Of a stretch of DNA of 64,000 nucleotides, positions 1 to 10,405 are shown piece after piece. A program made the translations under genes and the position numbers. The notes beneath the pieces are model-generated. The model ran no database searches. It was not told the origin of the DNA and worked only from the letters and a program-made list of their open reading frames with translations. Position 1 is the first letter of the stretch, and each line of letters starts with the position of its first letter. The DNA comes from Methylocystis sp. H62 (GTDB lineage Bacteria; Pseudomonadota; Alphaproteobacteria; Rhizobiales; Beijerinckiaceae). The stretch lies in assembly GCF_015709515.1 (NCBI RefSeq), contig NZ_JADNQZ010000057.1, forward strand, positions 186,001-250,000. The letters are read 5' to 3'.

Positions 1-57
1 TGAACCTGCCCCGATTTCTCAGGGCGAAGACGACCCTGTCGCATCAATGTTGGCTGG

Positions 58-76
58 GGCGCCGCCGAGCGGCGCC
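58..76. repeat. Small GC-rich hairpin downstream of lptB
   Basis: Perfect 8-bp inverted repeat (GGCGCCGC / GCGGCGCC) with a 3-nt loop, just past the lptB stop codon. No T-tract follows on the lptB strand, so it is at best a weak terminator or mRNA-stabilising hairpin. Confidence 0.4.
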
Positions 77-83
77 TGTGGCG

Positions 84-1067
84 CTACATGCGGAAATCTT
101 CGCCAAGATAGATGCGTCGAACGTCGGGATTGGCGACGATTTCGTCAGGCGTTCCTTCGGTCAGCACATGGCCGTTGTAGATGATGTAGGCGCGGTCGGT
201 GAGCCCCAGCGTCTCGCGAACGCTATGATCGGTGATGAGCACGCCAATGCCGCGCGCTTTGAGATGCCGCACGAGATCCTGAATGCCGCCGACCGCGATC
301 GGGTCAATGCCGGCGAAGGGCTCGTCGAGCAGCATGAAGGAGGGATGCCCGGCGAGCGCGCGGGCGATCTCGCAGCGACGCCGTTCGCCGCCCGATAGCG
401 CCACGGCGGGCGTGTGGCGCATGCGGGTGAGGCGGAACTCTTCGAGAAGCGCCTCCAGCTCCTCCTCGCGCTTTTTGACGTCGGGCTGGGTGATCTCGAG
501 CACGGCGCGGATGTTGTCCTCGACCGAGAGGCCCCGGAACACCGACGCCTCCTGCGGCAGATAGCCGATTCCGAGCCGCGCGCGGCGATACATCGGCAGC
601 GGCGTCACATCATAGCCGTCGAGCGAAATCATGCCCTTGTCGGGCTTCACCAGCCCTGTGATCATATAGAAAACAGTGGTTTTGCCGGCGCCGTTGGGGC
701 CCAGCAGCCCGACCGCCTCGCCGCGCGCCACATGCAGGCTGACGTCTTCGACGACGCGGCGCGCTTTGTAGGACTTCGCCAGATTATGGATGGAAAGCAG
801 GCCTTGTCCGTCGAATCCGGCAGGCTCCCGATAGGCGGAGCCGGGCTCGAAGGCCGGCGGCTCAGCTTGTTCGTTTGTCGGCGTGGGTCCCCAGAAGCTT
901 GCGTCGCGCGCCGCCTCGTCGGAATCGGCGCCTAAGTTTTGAGCGTCACGCCATTGGCCTTCCGCGATGTCGTCGGGCTTTCGCGAGCGCCTCACGCCGT
1001 GAGCGAGCCGCGCCAGCGACTGGCCGGCGGCGCGAAAACGCATGGAAAGGGCGGAAAGATAACTCAA
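84..1067 (-). CDS. lptB: LPS export ABC transporter ATP-binding protein LptB
   Basis: ATPase of the Lpt machine, which powers transport of lipopolysaccharide from the inner membrane to the cell surface with LptFG/LptC. Walker [10 protein letters not shown] lies at about residues 123-131, the Q-loop in YLPQE near 169-173, the ABC signature LSGGE at 224-228, Walker B with LLDEP near 246-250 and the H-loop His281. The family is usually about 240-260 residues. This protein is 327 because of an 88-residue, charged, low-complexity N-terminal extension before the ABC domain. Met9 is an alternative start but would not remove the extension. lptC and lptA, usual upstream partners, are absent; leuD lies upstream instead. 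The family call is secure and the role of the extension is unknown. Confidence 0.93.
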   Translation of the reverse strand: MSYLSALSMRFRAAGQSLARLAHGVRRSRKPDDIAEGQWRDAQNLGADSDEAARDASFWGPTPTNEQAEPPAFEPGSAYREPAGFDGQGLLSIHNLAKSYKARRVVEDVSLHVARGEAVGLLGPNGAGKTTVFYMITGLVKPDKGMISLDGYDVTPLPMYRRARLGIGYLPQEASVFRGLSVEDNIRAVLEITQPDVKKREEELEALLEEFRLTRMRHTPAVALSGGERRRCEIARALAGHPSFMLLDEPFAGIDPIAVGGIQDLVRHLKARGIGVLITDHSVRETLGLTDRAYIIYNGHVLTEGTPDEIVANPDVRRIYLGEDFRM

Positions 1068-1191
1068 GCGCGCCTTGTCCGTCGCTCTGGGCGTCCAGCG
1101 GTTGGAAGCGACGCTCGCCGCCCCGTCGGGGGCGCCAAAGGCCGCTTCGGAAACATTAGCCCGGCGCCGGGTTGCGGCGCCAATGTTGCTG

Positions 1192-1797
1192 TCAGGCCCA
1201 AGGGCGCTTCGCCGCAGCCTGCTTTTCGTAGTCGTCGATCTTTTCGGCTTTTTGGAGGGTCAGACCGATGTCGTCGAGCCCGTTCAGCAGGCAGTGCTTG
1301 CGAAAGGGGTCGATGTCGAATGTGATCACGCCGCCGTCCGGCCCGCGGATCTCCTGCGCCGCGAGGTCGACGGTCAGGGTGGCGTTGGCGCCGCGTTTGG
1401 CGTCGTCCATCAGCCTGTCGAGTTCGGCCTCGCTGACCGCGATCGGCAAAATCCCATTCTTGAAGCAATTGTTATAGAAAATATCGGCGAAGCTCGTCGA
1501 AATGATGCAGCGGAGCCCGAAGTCGAGCAGCGCCCAAGGCGCGTGTTCGCGCGACGAGCCGCAGCCGAAATTGTCGCCGGCGACGAGGATGCGGGCGTTG
1601 CGGTAGGCTGGCTGATTTAAGACGAAATCGGGATTCTCGGAGCCGTCGTCGCGATAGCGCATCTCCGAAAAGAGGCCCTTGCCGAGGCCGGTGCGCTGAA
1701 TGGTTTTGAGATACTGCTTGGGGATGATCATGTCCGTATCGACGTTCATGATCGGCAGCGGTGCGGCGACGCCCGTCAGCGTGGTGAACTTGTCCAT
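1192..1797 (-). CDS. leuD: 3-isopropylmalate dehydratase small subunit LeuD
   Basis: Small (swivel) subunit of isopropylmalate isomerase. With LeuC it interconverts 2- and 3-isopropylmalate in leucine biosynthesis in the cytoplasm. The aconitase-swivel signature FGCGSSREH is at residues 77-85, followed by the [12 protein letters not shown] motif that lines the active site. Length (201 residues) is normal for the family. Neither leuC nor leuB is adjacent in this window, so the leucine genes are dispersed. The 124 bases separating it from lptB hold no recognisable gene. Confidence 0.95.
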   Translation of the reverse strand: MDKFTTLTGVAAPLPIMNVDTDMIIPKQYLKTIQRTGLGKGLFSEMRYRDDGSENPDFVLNQPAYRNARILVAGDNFGCGSSREHAPWALLDFGLRCIISTSFADIFYNNCFKNGILPIAVSEAELDRLMDDAKRGANATLTVDLAAQEIRGPDGGVITFDIDPFRKHCLLNGLDDIGLTLQKAEKIDDYEKQAAAKRPWA

Positions 1798-1882
1798 GTT
1801 TCTTTCGGTGTGGCGCGAGGAAGTCTAGCGCCCTTTACCAAATCGCCGCAGCGAGGGCAAAGCGCGAAGGGACGCGGGGTCG

Positions 1883-2401
1883 CTAAACCTCGCTCCCCGC
1901 CTCCGCCTTGCCGCCGCGCAGAAGCAGAAAGCCGGCCAGCAACATCGCGGCGCCCCAGATGATGAAGCCCGCGTCATAGATCGGCCACTGGGCGCGATCG
2001 ACTCGTTCATTCACGTGATGGATGCCGAGGACAAGATGGTTGATGACGCCATCGTAGAGGTTGAAACCGCCCCAGCCGATCAGCAGCGCGCCCGCCAGGC
2101 GCCGGCCGGACCACATGTAACCGGCGCGGCGCGAGGCGCGCCACAGAAGGAACAGTCCCAGGCCGACGCAGACATAAGCGAAACTGTGCAACATCCCGTC
2201 CCAATAGGTGTTGAACTCCATGCCCTCGACAGTGCCGGCGGGGCTCCAGTTGCTGACCAGATGATGCCATTGCAAGAGTTGATGCAGAACGATGCCGTCA
2301 AAAAAGATGCCAAGGCCCACGCCAAGAATGATCGCGGCGGCGGTCGGAAAGGCGCCCCTGGCGCGGGCGCGGGCGGGACGAATGCTGGCTGACTGCGTCA
2401 T
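1883..2401 (-). CDS. DUF2243 family integral membrane protein
   Basis: A 172-residue protein with four predicted membrane segments (about residues 18-38, 70-88, 103-120 and 145-162). The patterns GIFFDGIVLHQLLQWHH and GGFNLYDGVINHLVLGIHHV match the DUF2243 family, whose several His/Asp residues within membrane segments suggest metal or heme contact, though the function is unknown. It is divergent from the cyclic-nucleotide-binding gene at 2527, so the 125-bp gap presumably holds both promoters. Confidence 0.8.
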   Translation of the reverse strand: MTQSASIRPARARARGAFPTAAAIILGVGLGIFFDGIVLHQLLQWHHLVSNWSPAGTVEGMEFNTYWDGMLHSFAYVCVGLGLFLLWRASRRAGYMWSGRRLAGALLIGWGGFNLYDGVINHLVLGIHHVNERVDRAQWPIYDAGFIIWGAAMLLAGFLLLRGGKAEAGSEV

Positions 2402-2526
2402 GGCGATTCCTGCTCCACCCCGTAGACCTTTGCAACGCCCGGGGCCGCGACGTGTTCCGCCCTCGCATTTTCACAAAGTCTTCTGCTAAAGGTGTTGGGC
2501 GAAGCTGAAGTCCGAGCGATCTCGCC

Positions 2527-3159
2527 ATGACGCTGCCCACGACGCTGAACGGTCTGCTTATCGAAGTCATCGGCTATCTCGCCGCGGCGGCGAGCGTGTT
2601 CGTTTATGTGTCGAACACCATGATCCCGCTGCGGATCGCGGCGATCCTCGCCAATGCGCTGTTCGCCGCCTACTTTTTTCTCAAGGGTCTCTACCCGCTC
2701 TTCGCGCTCAACGCCTTTCTGGTCCCAGTCAACATCGTGCGGCTCAGGCAGATCCGGCGGCTCGTTCAGGACATTCGCGCCGCCGCCTCCGAGGATTTCG
2801 ATTTCGAATGGCTGCGTCCCTATATGCGGCCCATAAAGCTTTCCGAAGGCTTCGTCCTTCATCGCATCGGCGATCTGTCCGAGGAAGCCTATCTCTTGGT
2901 GCACGGCGAGATCCATCTGCGCGAACCCGACGTCACGCTGAAGCCCGGCACGCTGTTTGGCGAGATGGGCATGTTCACCAATGAAAATCGCCGCACCGCC
3001 ACCGCGGTCGCAGCGACCGACGTCGAGCTTCTTTGCGTGCGCTATGACGATCTCTTGCAGCTCGCGGCGCAGACTCCGCAATTTGGCTTTTACCTGATGC
3101 GGCTCATGGTTCGGCGCATGCAGCATAATGTGGAGCTCGCCCGCGCCCGCAAAGGATGA
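2527..3159 (+). CDS. Membrane-anchored cyclic-nucleotide-binding-domain protein
   Basis: A 210-residue protein. The first ~80 residues carry two or three hydrophobic segments (around 10-28, 36-54 and 58-72), followed by a charged linker and a cNMP-binding fold at about 100-200. The cNMP domain shows the L-x-P-G-x-x-F-G-E-M pattern ([12 protein letters not shown]) and the following [13 protein letters not shown] strand typical of the beta roll. There is no DNA-binding helix-turn-helix, so this is a membrane sensor-like protein rather than a Crp/Fnr regulator; the layout resembles Popeye-type proteins. The ligand cannot be told from sequence. It starts at ATG 2527 and precedes an inverted repeat pair and acs. 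Confidence 0.75.
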   Translation: MTLPTTLNGLLIEVIGYLAAAASVFVYVSNTMIPLRIAAILANALFAAYFFLKGLYPLFALNAFLVPVNIVRLRQIRRLVQDIRAAASEDFDFEWLRPYMRPIKLSEGFVLHRIGDLSEEAYLLVHGEIHLREPDVTLKPGTLFGEMGMFTNENRRTATAVAATDVELLCVRYDDLLQLAAQTPQFGFYLMRLMVRRMQHNVELARARKG

Positions 3160-3182
3160 GCTGCGCACGTCAATCCCATGGG

Positions 3183-3290
3183 CGTCATGCCCGCGCGTGT
3201 CGTGGGCGTCCACGCCGAGACACTGCGCCATGTTCTCCCAATCTGCGTCGCCATAAAGACGTGGATGGCCGGACAAGCCCGGCCATGACG
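3183..3290. repeat. Inverted pair of REP-like palindromic elements upstream of acs
   Basis: Bases 3183-3214 and 3260-3290 are imperfect inverted copies of one element (CGTCATG...TCCACG against CGTGGAT...CATGACG). The right copy contains a clean stem ATGGCCGG/CCGGCCAT at 3265-3286. This is the style of short interspersed palindromes common between genes in Rhizobiales. An open frame runs through it into acs but shows no coding character, which supports the acs start at 3327. Confidence 0.7.
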
Positions 3291-3326
3291 GGCAGATGTT
3301 TACGAAATGCGTCGACGGAGAAACGA

Positions 3327-5261
<1,935 letters not shown>

Positions 5262-5331
5262 CTGGCGTTCTGCAGTTAATGTCTACTGCAACTGAACTAC
5301 TGCAAATTGCGAGCCGTGTTGGATAACCAGT

Positions 5332-6138
5332 ATGACTGATTATTGGTTGCCTCCTCCCGAACTACGCCAACCGCTTCCAAGGAAGGTGGCGCGATCGCGG
5401 AGGTTTTTTTGCGAGCAAGGGATGTTTGTGGCGCTTTGTGTCGGTGTCGCAGCCGCCTTGCTTGGAACTACGACTTACACAAAGTTGCGAGAGCAGACTT
5501 TAAGCCTCCGAGGCGTTACCGTAGAAGGCCGCGTAATAGGACAGACGGAACAAAGTGCGCGCCGTACGAATTTCGAATCGATTTCATATGAATTCATAAC
5601 TCTCACAGGCGAAGTGGTCAGTTCTTGGGATAACGTGGCGCGGAGCTACTTCGATCAGCTGAGCCGCGGATCAAGAGTTAGCATCGTTTATGACCCCCTC
5701 GATCCAAGTCTTTCGTCAGTCCGTTACCCACGCATGGAGGAAACATTCTTTCCGCACCGCTCGTTCCGATTTAGCGGCGGCATAGCGGCCAGTCTGCTGG
5801 CGCTGTGCGGATTTTCAATCCTCTTAAGTCAGCGGCTATATTTGCAGGAGAAACGGCTGCTCGAACACGGCACTGCGGTTCCGGCGAATATAACCAATAT
5901 TCGATGGCGTTCATTCCTGGGCCAGACCTGGGCGACCATCGAATACCGACTGCGCGAGGACGGAGCGCACCAGCTGCCAAGAGAGGGTTCAATCTCCGCC
6001 CCATCAGCTGAAGCCCTCGACAAAGCCGTTCAATCGATTTTGTCCAACCCAACGGCGCTGATCGATTCGACCGACAGAAAGCGGTGCATCCTGTATCCGG
6101 CGGGATTTGACAAAGCGACCGTGTTACCGAGTACGTGA
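5332..6138 (+). CDS. DUF3592-like membrane protein, function unknown
   Basis: A 268-residue protein with two membrane segments (about 29-48 and 148-167) flanking a beta-rich extracytoplasmic region containing GRVIGQTEQS, SYEF and VYDPLDPSLS. The repeated pattern 'V-x-G-x-V ... Y-x-F ... V-x-Y-D-P' is that of DUF3592 proteins. Base composition is visibly less GC-rich than its neighbours, and the flanking non-coding DNA is AT-richer too, which hints at horizontal acquisition. No partner gene is adjacent; the histidine kinase downstream is convergent. Confidence 0.6.
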   Translation: MTDYWLPPPELRQPLPRKVARSRRFFCEQGMFVALCVGVAAALLGTTTYTKLREQTLSLRGVTVEGRVIGQTEQSARRTNFESISYEFITLTGEVVSSWDNVARSYFDQLSRGSRVSIVYDPLDPSLSSVRYPRMEETFFPHRSFRFSGGIAASLLALCGFSILLSQRLYLQEKRLLEHGTAVPANITNIRWRSFLGQTWATIEYRLREDGAHQLPREGSISAPSAEALDKAVQSILSNPTALIDSTDRKRCILYPAGFDKATVLPST

Positions 6139-6287
6139 ATTGTAGAAGTGGGCTTTCAGGCTCTCGAATTGATGCAACACGCTCAACACAACCAGATAAA
6201 GGAGCAGCCCGTAGAGGACATGCCGCGCGCAAAGCTTCGAGCAATCCGATATGGCCGTTCAAGCTGCTCCCGCGCCCCGACAGAGTA

Positions 6288-7487
6288 TTACTTGGATAGG
6301 GCGACTACAGGAATTTTCATCGAAACGATCAAGCCGTCAGGCTTCCATCCATAGCTCAGCTCGCCTTCGAATTGGCTGATGATCGTCGACTGCGACAATC
6401 TTGTGCCGAAGCCGCTGCTTTCTGGCGGGCGCGCAATCTTGGGCCCGCCACGCTCCAACCAACACAGGACGAGTTGCTCACGCTCAGCACGCCAAGAAAG
6501 CGCCACCACGCCTTCTTGTGATTTGAGCGCGCCGTGTTTCGCCGCATTGGTCGCAAGTTCGTGCAACACCAGCGCGAGGCCATTTGTGGCGCGCTGGCCC
6601 AACAAAATCGGTGGACCTTCCACAACGAAGTGGCTTCGCGTGTCGGGCGGCGCATGCGGCCGCATGATCTTGGCGACCAGTTCCGCGAGGTCGACCATTT
6701 CGGCCTGCGCTTTGTTTGCGAAACTACGGCGCACCAGAGCATCGGCTTCCGCCAGCGCGTCGAGTCGGCCCGAAACCATCTTTGACATCTCTGCCGGAGT
6801 CTTCGCCGCCTTCTCACTCACCCGGACAATGCCGGCGGTGAGCGCGAAGAGGTTTTTCACTCGGTGGCTCATCTCGCTGGTCAGCCTCTCCTGCTGCTCC
6901 AGGGCTGCCTTGAGCTGCCGCTCGGAGTCCAGCATTCGCAGCGCAATCCCCACAAACCCTGCAAGCTCAGTCAGCACACGAGCATGGCCGCTGTCGAAAT
7001 GACCTTCCTTGTCGGCAACAATCCAAAGCGTTCCTAGCGGCTCCTTGCCGCCAAGATAAAGAGGCACCAGCAATACTTCGGGCACGACGATGCCGGCATC
7101 CGAAATCCAGTCATACACGCGCTCCGGATGCGACGATAACACCGGTCTATTGCAGTCGAGAGTGACCCCGCAGGGGCTAGAATTTCGTGGCGTCGTAGCG
7201 TGCTCGAACGGCGCCAGCCGCCCGCGCAGATAGCGCCACCGAAATACGCCGGGGCCGGGATCTGGCTCGTAAAGGCTGAGCCCCGCCGATACGCCTCCGG
7301 TCATTTCCATCGCCAGGTCGACAAACCGAGGCAGAACCTCCGCCGGATGATCGGCCATGCGTCCGGCGAGATCTTGTAGCGCCAGCTTTTCTTGAAGTGA
7401 ATCAGTCTCCTTTGGAGCGCGGCGATCCAGCTCCTCGGTGATGAAGACATCCGAGATCGCCCTATCTTGCCGCCGTTCCAGCTTCAT
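6288..7487 (-). CDS. HWE/HisKA_2-type sensor histidine kinase with GAF domain
   Basis: A soluble 399-residue kinase. A GAF-like sensory domain covers about residues 45-190, followed by the dimerisation and phosphoacceptor region with EMSHRVKNLFA (His208 the likely phosphorylated residue) and an ATPase domain with N-box HELATNAAKHGA (310-320) and a GFGTRL G-box near the end. This H-box and N-box pattern is that of the HWE/HisKA_2 class, which often feeds the alphaproteobacterial general stress response. No response regulator, sigma factor or anti-sigma gene is adjacent, so it is an orphan kinase. There is no membrane segment, so the signal is probably intracellular. Confidence 0.88.
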   Translation of the reverse strand: MKLERRQDRAISDVFITEELDRRAPKETDSLQEKLALQDLAGRMADHPAEVLPRFVDLAMEMTGGVSAGLSLYEPDPGPGVFRWRYLRGRLAPFEHATTPRNSSPCGVTLDCNRPVLSSHPERVYDWISDAGIVVPEVLLVPLYLGGKEPLGTLWIVADKEGHFDSGHARVLTELAGFVGIALRMLDSERQLKAALEQQERLTSEMSHRVKNLFALTAGIVRVSEKAAKTPAEMSKMVSGRLDALAEADALVRRSFANKAQAEMVDLAELVAKIMRPHAPPDTRSHFVVEGPPILLGQRATNGLALVLHELATNAAKHGALKSQEGVVALSWRAEREQLVLCWLERGGPKIARPPESSGFGTRLSQSTIISQFEGELSYGWKPDGLIVSMKIPVVALSK

Positions 7488-7654
7488 CGTCAGCCTCGAG
7501 GTCGCGCTTATTCTACATCCGGCCTCGGCTGGGGAAAATCGAAATGCGGTCGATCCGACAACCCTGGCGAAAAACCAACCCTCTTTGGCGCCCTGCCGCC
7601 TGTTCCGCCGCCCTGCCGCGCCTCATCTTACCTTCACAACAGAGGACCCAGGAG

Positions 7655-8230
7655 ATGCGGCGTTTTCTTGCCATCCTCGTCGGGCTCATCGCGGCTGCCC
7701 CCGCGCGCGCGGATTCCGACGTGGAGCATGCGCGATATTCGGTGGTCGCCTCGACAGGGGCCATCGAAATTCGCGACTACGCGCCGCAGATCGTCGCAGA
7801 AACGACGGTCGCCGGCGAGCGCGGCGCGGCCATTAGCGAAGGCTTCCGCCGCCTCGCCGGTTATATTTTCGGCGACAATTCCCCGCAGCGGAAAATCGCC
7901 ATGACCGCCCCCGTCGGACAGGAGTGGAAGGGCGGCGATTGGAAGGTGCGCTTCACCATGCCCGCCGAATACAGCATGGCGAGCCTGCCCAAGCCCAACA
8001 GCGCAGAAGTCAAACTCGCCGCCGCGCCGGGCAAGCGCATGGCGGCGATTCGCTTCTCCGGACTCGCCGGCGACGACGCCCTCGCCGAAAACCAGGCGAA
8101 GCTGCTCGATTATCTGAAACGCCTGGGGATCTCGCCCAAGGGCGATCCGCAATACGCCTTCTACGACCCGCCCTGGACGCTGCCTTGGAACCGGCGCAAC
8201 GAAATCCTGGTCGAGATCGCCCGCGAGTGA
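7655..8230 (+). CDS. SOUL-family heme-binding protein, exported
   Basis: 192 residues. An N-terminal signal peptide (about 1-20, ending ARA before DSDVEHARY) is followed by a SOUL/HBP domain. Recognisable features are the start EIRDYAPQIVAETTV, the KIAMTAPVGQE segment and the end WTLPWNRRNEILVEI, all typical of the family. SOUL proteins bind heme or tetrapyrroles; the exported bacterial forms have no established role. ATG 7655 is preferred over the upstream in-frame ATG 7544 because AGAGGA lies 8 nt upstream and the signal peptide then starts the protein. Confidence 0.88.
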   Translation: MRRFLAILVGLIAAAPARADSDVEHARYSVVASTGAIEIRDYAPQIVAETTVAGERGAAISEGFRRLAGYIFGDNSPQRKIAMTAPVGQEWKGGDWKVRFTMPAEYSMASLPKPNSAEVKLAAAPGKRMAAIRFSGLAGDDALAENQAKLLDYLKRLGISPKGDPQYAFYDPPWTLPWNRRNEILVEIARE

Positions 8231-8602
8231 GGGCTGTCGGCTGCCATCGAATTCCGCACTCGACTTCGGTTGGCGAGAATTGGCGCTGCATTGGCAAGCC
8301 TGCAGCTATCTCAAGCAGAGCTTTCGGCCTCTCATCCTCGAGAGCCTCGTTTCGAGGATGGAGATGCGGCGGGCGTTGTCCGCCACTCGCGATTTGGCGC
8401 GGAGCCCCCCGGTCCGCGCCGATCGTGATGCGTCAAAGACGACGGTTTCGGCGACGCTCCTCCCGCGACGCCGGATCCGCGACACCGCGCCGCGAACCAT
8501 CGCCGAGACGACGGCCACCGACGAGCGCGGCGTCAATCCAAGCTTGGCGTCGCCTCGTCGGCCAAACGTCGTCCGATATCCGGACGCGCCACGAAGCGCA
8601 GT
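8231..8602. other. Intergenic region between convergent genes, with a palindrome at 8333-8360
   Basis: 372 bases without a credible gene. Bases 8333-8360 form a hairpin (CATCCTCGA ... TCGAGGATG, loop of 10), in the style of a REP-like element widespread in Rhizobiales. Short open frames here on both strands have no recognisable protein character. No T-tract terminator was seen. Confidence 0.5.
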
Positions 8603-9169
8603 CTATTTCTTGACAAACAGCGCCAGGGCCTCCGGCGCCAGCACGCCGCCGGTGATCTCGACGGTTTCAAACGGCGCGGCCTGCGCCACGGCTTTGCTCG
8701 TGATCATGATCTGGCCGATTCGCGTCTCAAGCTGCGCGATCGACGCAGCGTAGACGACACGCCCGAGTCCGCACCAGACGATCGCGCCCATGCACATCGG
8801 GCAGGGCTCGCCCGACGTGTAAAGCGTCGCGCCCTTGAAATCCTTGGCCGGATTGTCGGCGACGAAGCGGCGAATCGCCACCATCTCGCCATGCGCGGTT
8901 GGATCGTTGTTCGTCACGCCGAGATTGCGTCCCGTCGAGACGACCTTGCCGTCGCGCACAATCACGGCGCCAAAGGGAAAGTCGCCTTTGGCGGCTTCAG
9001 CGATCGCCAAGCGCATAAAGCCCTCATCCTCCGGCAGGACGGGCGTGCGCTTGGCATGGCCCTGCGCCGGCGCGGCGCCAAAGACTAGCCCGAAACCTGC
9101 GCCGATCGTCGCCAGCGCGCCGCGCCGGTTAAAGCGGCCGCCGTCGCCGCCGCATGTCGTTTGGCTCAT
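8603..9169 (-). CDS. Nucleoside/cytosine-type deaminase with Tat signal peptide
   Basis: A zinc-dependent deaminase of the CMP/dCMP (TadA/guanine deaminase-like) superfamily. The Zn and proton-shuttle motif is HGE in TAHGEMVAIRR, and the second Zn site is PCPMCMG. From ATG 9169 (GGGAG upstream) it has 188 residues. The N terminus RFNRRGALATIGAGFGLVFG followed by APAQGHA is a convincing twin-arginine signal, so the folded, metal-loaded enzyme is probably exported to the periplasm. Most relatives are cytoplasmic, and the substrate is not determinable from sequence. The longer frame to 9292 adds only a poorly plausible leader. Confidence 0.8.
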   Translation of the reverse strand: MSQTTCGGDGGRFNRRGALATIGAGFGLVFGAAPAQGHAKRTPVLPEDEGFMRLAIAEAAKGDFPFGAVIVRDGKVVSTGRNLGVTNNDPTAHGEMVAIRRFVADNPAKDFKGATLYTSGEPCPMCMGAIVWCGLGRVVYAASIAQLETRIGQIMITSKAVAQAAPFETVEITGGVLAPEALALFVKK

Positions 9170-9275
9170 TTCCCGCTCCCGCGCGCGTTTCGGCTTCAGG
9201 CGCCAACTTGACACGGCGAACCCCCCGGCGCCACACGCGGCGACCCAAACAATAATAAAGCAGGGACGGTTACGC

Positions 9276-10223
9276 ATGCAGAAGGCATTCATTTTTCCCG
9301 GTCAGGGATCTCAGGCGGTCGGCATGGGCAAGGCGCTGTTCGACGCCTGCGCGCCCGCGCGCGCAGTTTTCGCCGAGGTCGACGATGCGCTGTCGCAGCC
9401 GCTCTCCACACTTATGTTCGAGGGTCCTGAATCGGAGCTGACGCTCACCGCCAACGCCCAGCCGGCGCTGATGGCGGTTTCGCTCGCGACGATTCGCGCC
9501 CTGGAAGCCGAATGCGGCCTTGACCTCGCGCGCGACGCGGCCTTCGTCGCCGGCCATTCGCTCGGCGAATATTCCGCTCTCGCGGCTGCGAGCGCGCTGA
9601 CGATTTTTGACACCGCGCGGTTGCTGCGCATTCGCGGCGACGCCATGCAGAAGGCGGTCCCTGTCGGAGAAGGCGCCATGGCGGCATTGCTCGGCGCCGA
9701 TCTCAATCAGGCGCGCGCCGTCGCAGAGGAGGCGGCGACGGCCGCGAACGGCGTCTGTCAGGTCGCCAATGACAACGGCGGCGGCCAGGTGGTGATTTCC
9801 GGCGCCAGGGCGGCCGTCGAAAAGGCGATCGACGTCGCCAGGGAGAAGGGAATCAAGCGCGCGGTGCTGCTGCCGGTCTCCGCGCCCTTCCATTGCGCGC
9901 TGATGCAGCCCGCCGCCGACGCCATGCGCGACGCGCTCGCCGGAGCGGCGATCAGCCCCCCGCGGGTTCCGGTCGTCGCCAATGTGACGGCGGAGCCGAC
10001 GCGGGACCCGGAGACGATTCGCCGACTGCTCGTCGAGCAGGTCACCGGCGCAGTGCGCTGGCGCGAATGCGTGGCCTATGTGGCGAGTCACGGCGCGACG
10101 AAGTTCGTCGAATGCGGCTCGGGCAAGGTTCTCGCCGGGCTTTTGAAGCGGATCGCGCCGCAAGCACTGGGCATTTCGGTGGGCGCGCCCGCGGATTTCG
10201 ACGCCTATCGCGCCTTCGCCTAG
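9276..10223 (+). CDS. fabD: Malonyl-CoA:ACP transacylase FabD
   Basis: Loads malonyl groups onto ACP for type II fatty-acid synthesis. The nucleophile motif GHSLGEYSAL (Ser of GHSLG near residue 93), the N-terminal FPGQGSQ oxyanion motif and the later PVSAPFHCALM (catalytic His) are present. From ATG 9276 it is 315 residues, normal for the family; an AGGGA lies upstream. fabG, acpP and fabF follow, but a porin gene in reverse orientation separates it from fabG. Its TAG stop is the first three bases of a repeated palindromic element. Confidence 0.96.
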   Translation: MQKAFIFPGQGSQAVGMGKALFDACAPARAVFAEVDDALSQPLSTLMFEGPESELTLTANAQPALMAVSLATIRALEAECGLDLARDAAFVAGHSLGEYSALAAASALTIFDTARLLRIRGDAMQKAVPVGEGAMAALLGADLNQARAVAEEAATAANGVCQVANDNGGGQVVISGARAAVEKAIDVAREKGIKRAVLLPVSAPFHCALMQPAADAMRDALAGAAISPPRVPVVANVTAEPTRDPETIRRLLVEQVTGAVRWRECVAYVASHGATKFVECGSGKVLAGLLKRIAPQALGISVGAPADFDAYRAFA

Positions 10224-10314
10224 AGCGCATCCCGATCACATCGAATCATGTGATCGATCAGCAATCGCTCAAAATCAAAATGGTGGAGCAGGTTCTCCAT
10301 CGAAAAAGCTCTAG
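10221..10314 (+). repeat. Interspersed palindromic repeat, family A, copy 1
   Basis: Starts with the fabD stop codon (TAGAGCGC) and contains the hairpin GATCACAT-N6-ATGTGATC, then the shared AATCGCTC and GGAGCAGGTTCTC blocks. It ends GCTCTAG, so the copy is bounded by TAGAGC/GCTCTA. It is shorter at the far end than the other two copies and lacks their GACAG hairpin. It sits between convergent genes (fabD and the porin), as do copies 2 and 3. Confidence 0.85.
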
Positions 10315-10341
10315 GGACGCGGGACAAGAGACCGAAGACGC

Positions 10342-10373
10342 AAAAGAAAAGGCCCGGTCGCGAGGACCGGGCC
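10342..10373 (-). terminator. Rho-independent terminator of the porin gene
   Basis: Perfect 9-bp stem GGCCCGGTC/GACCGGGCC (10351-10373) with a GCGAG loop. On the minus strand it is followed by TTTTCTTTT (10350-10342), a typical intrinsic terminator for the porin gene ending at 10406. Confidence 0.85.
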
Positions 10374-10405
10374 CATTCTCTCGACCGTAAGGTCGATCAG
10401 TCGGA

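Noticed and set aside
8306-8536. Small minus-strand gene between the SOUL and deaminase genes
   Set aside because: The product is Arg-rich, overlaps a palindrome and lacks a ribosome-binding site.
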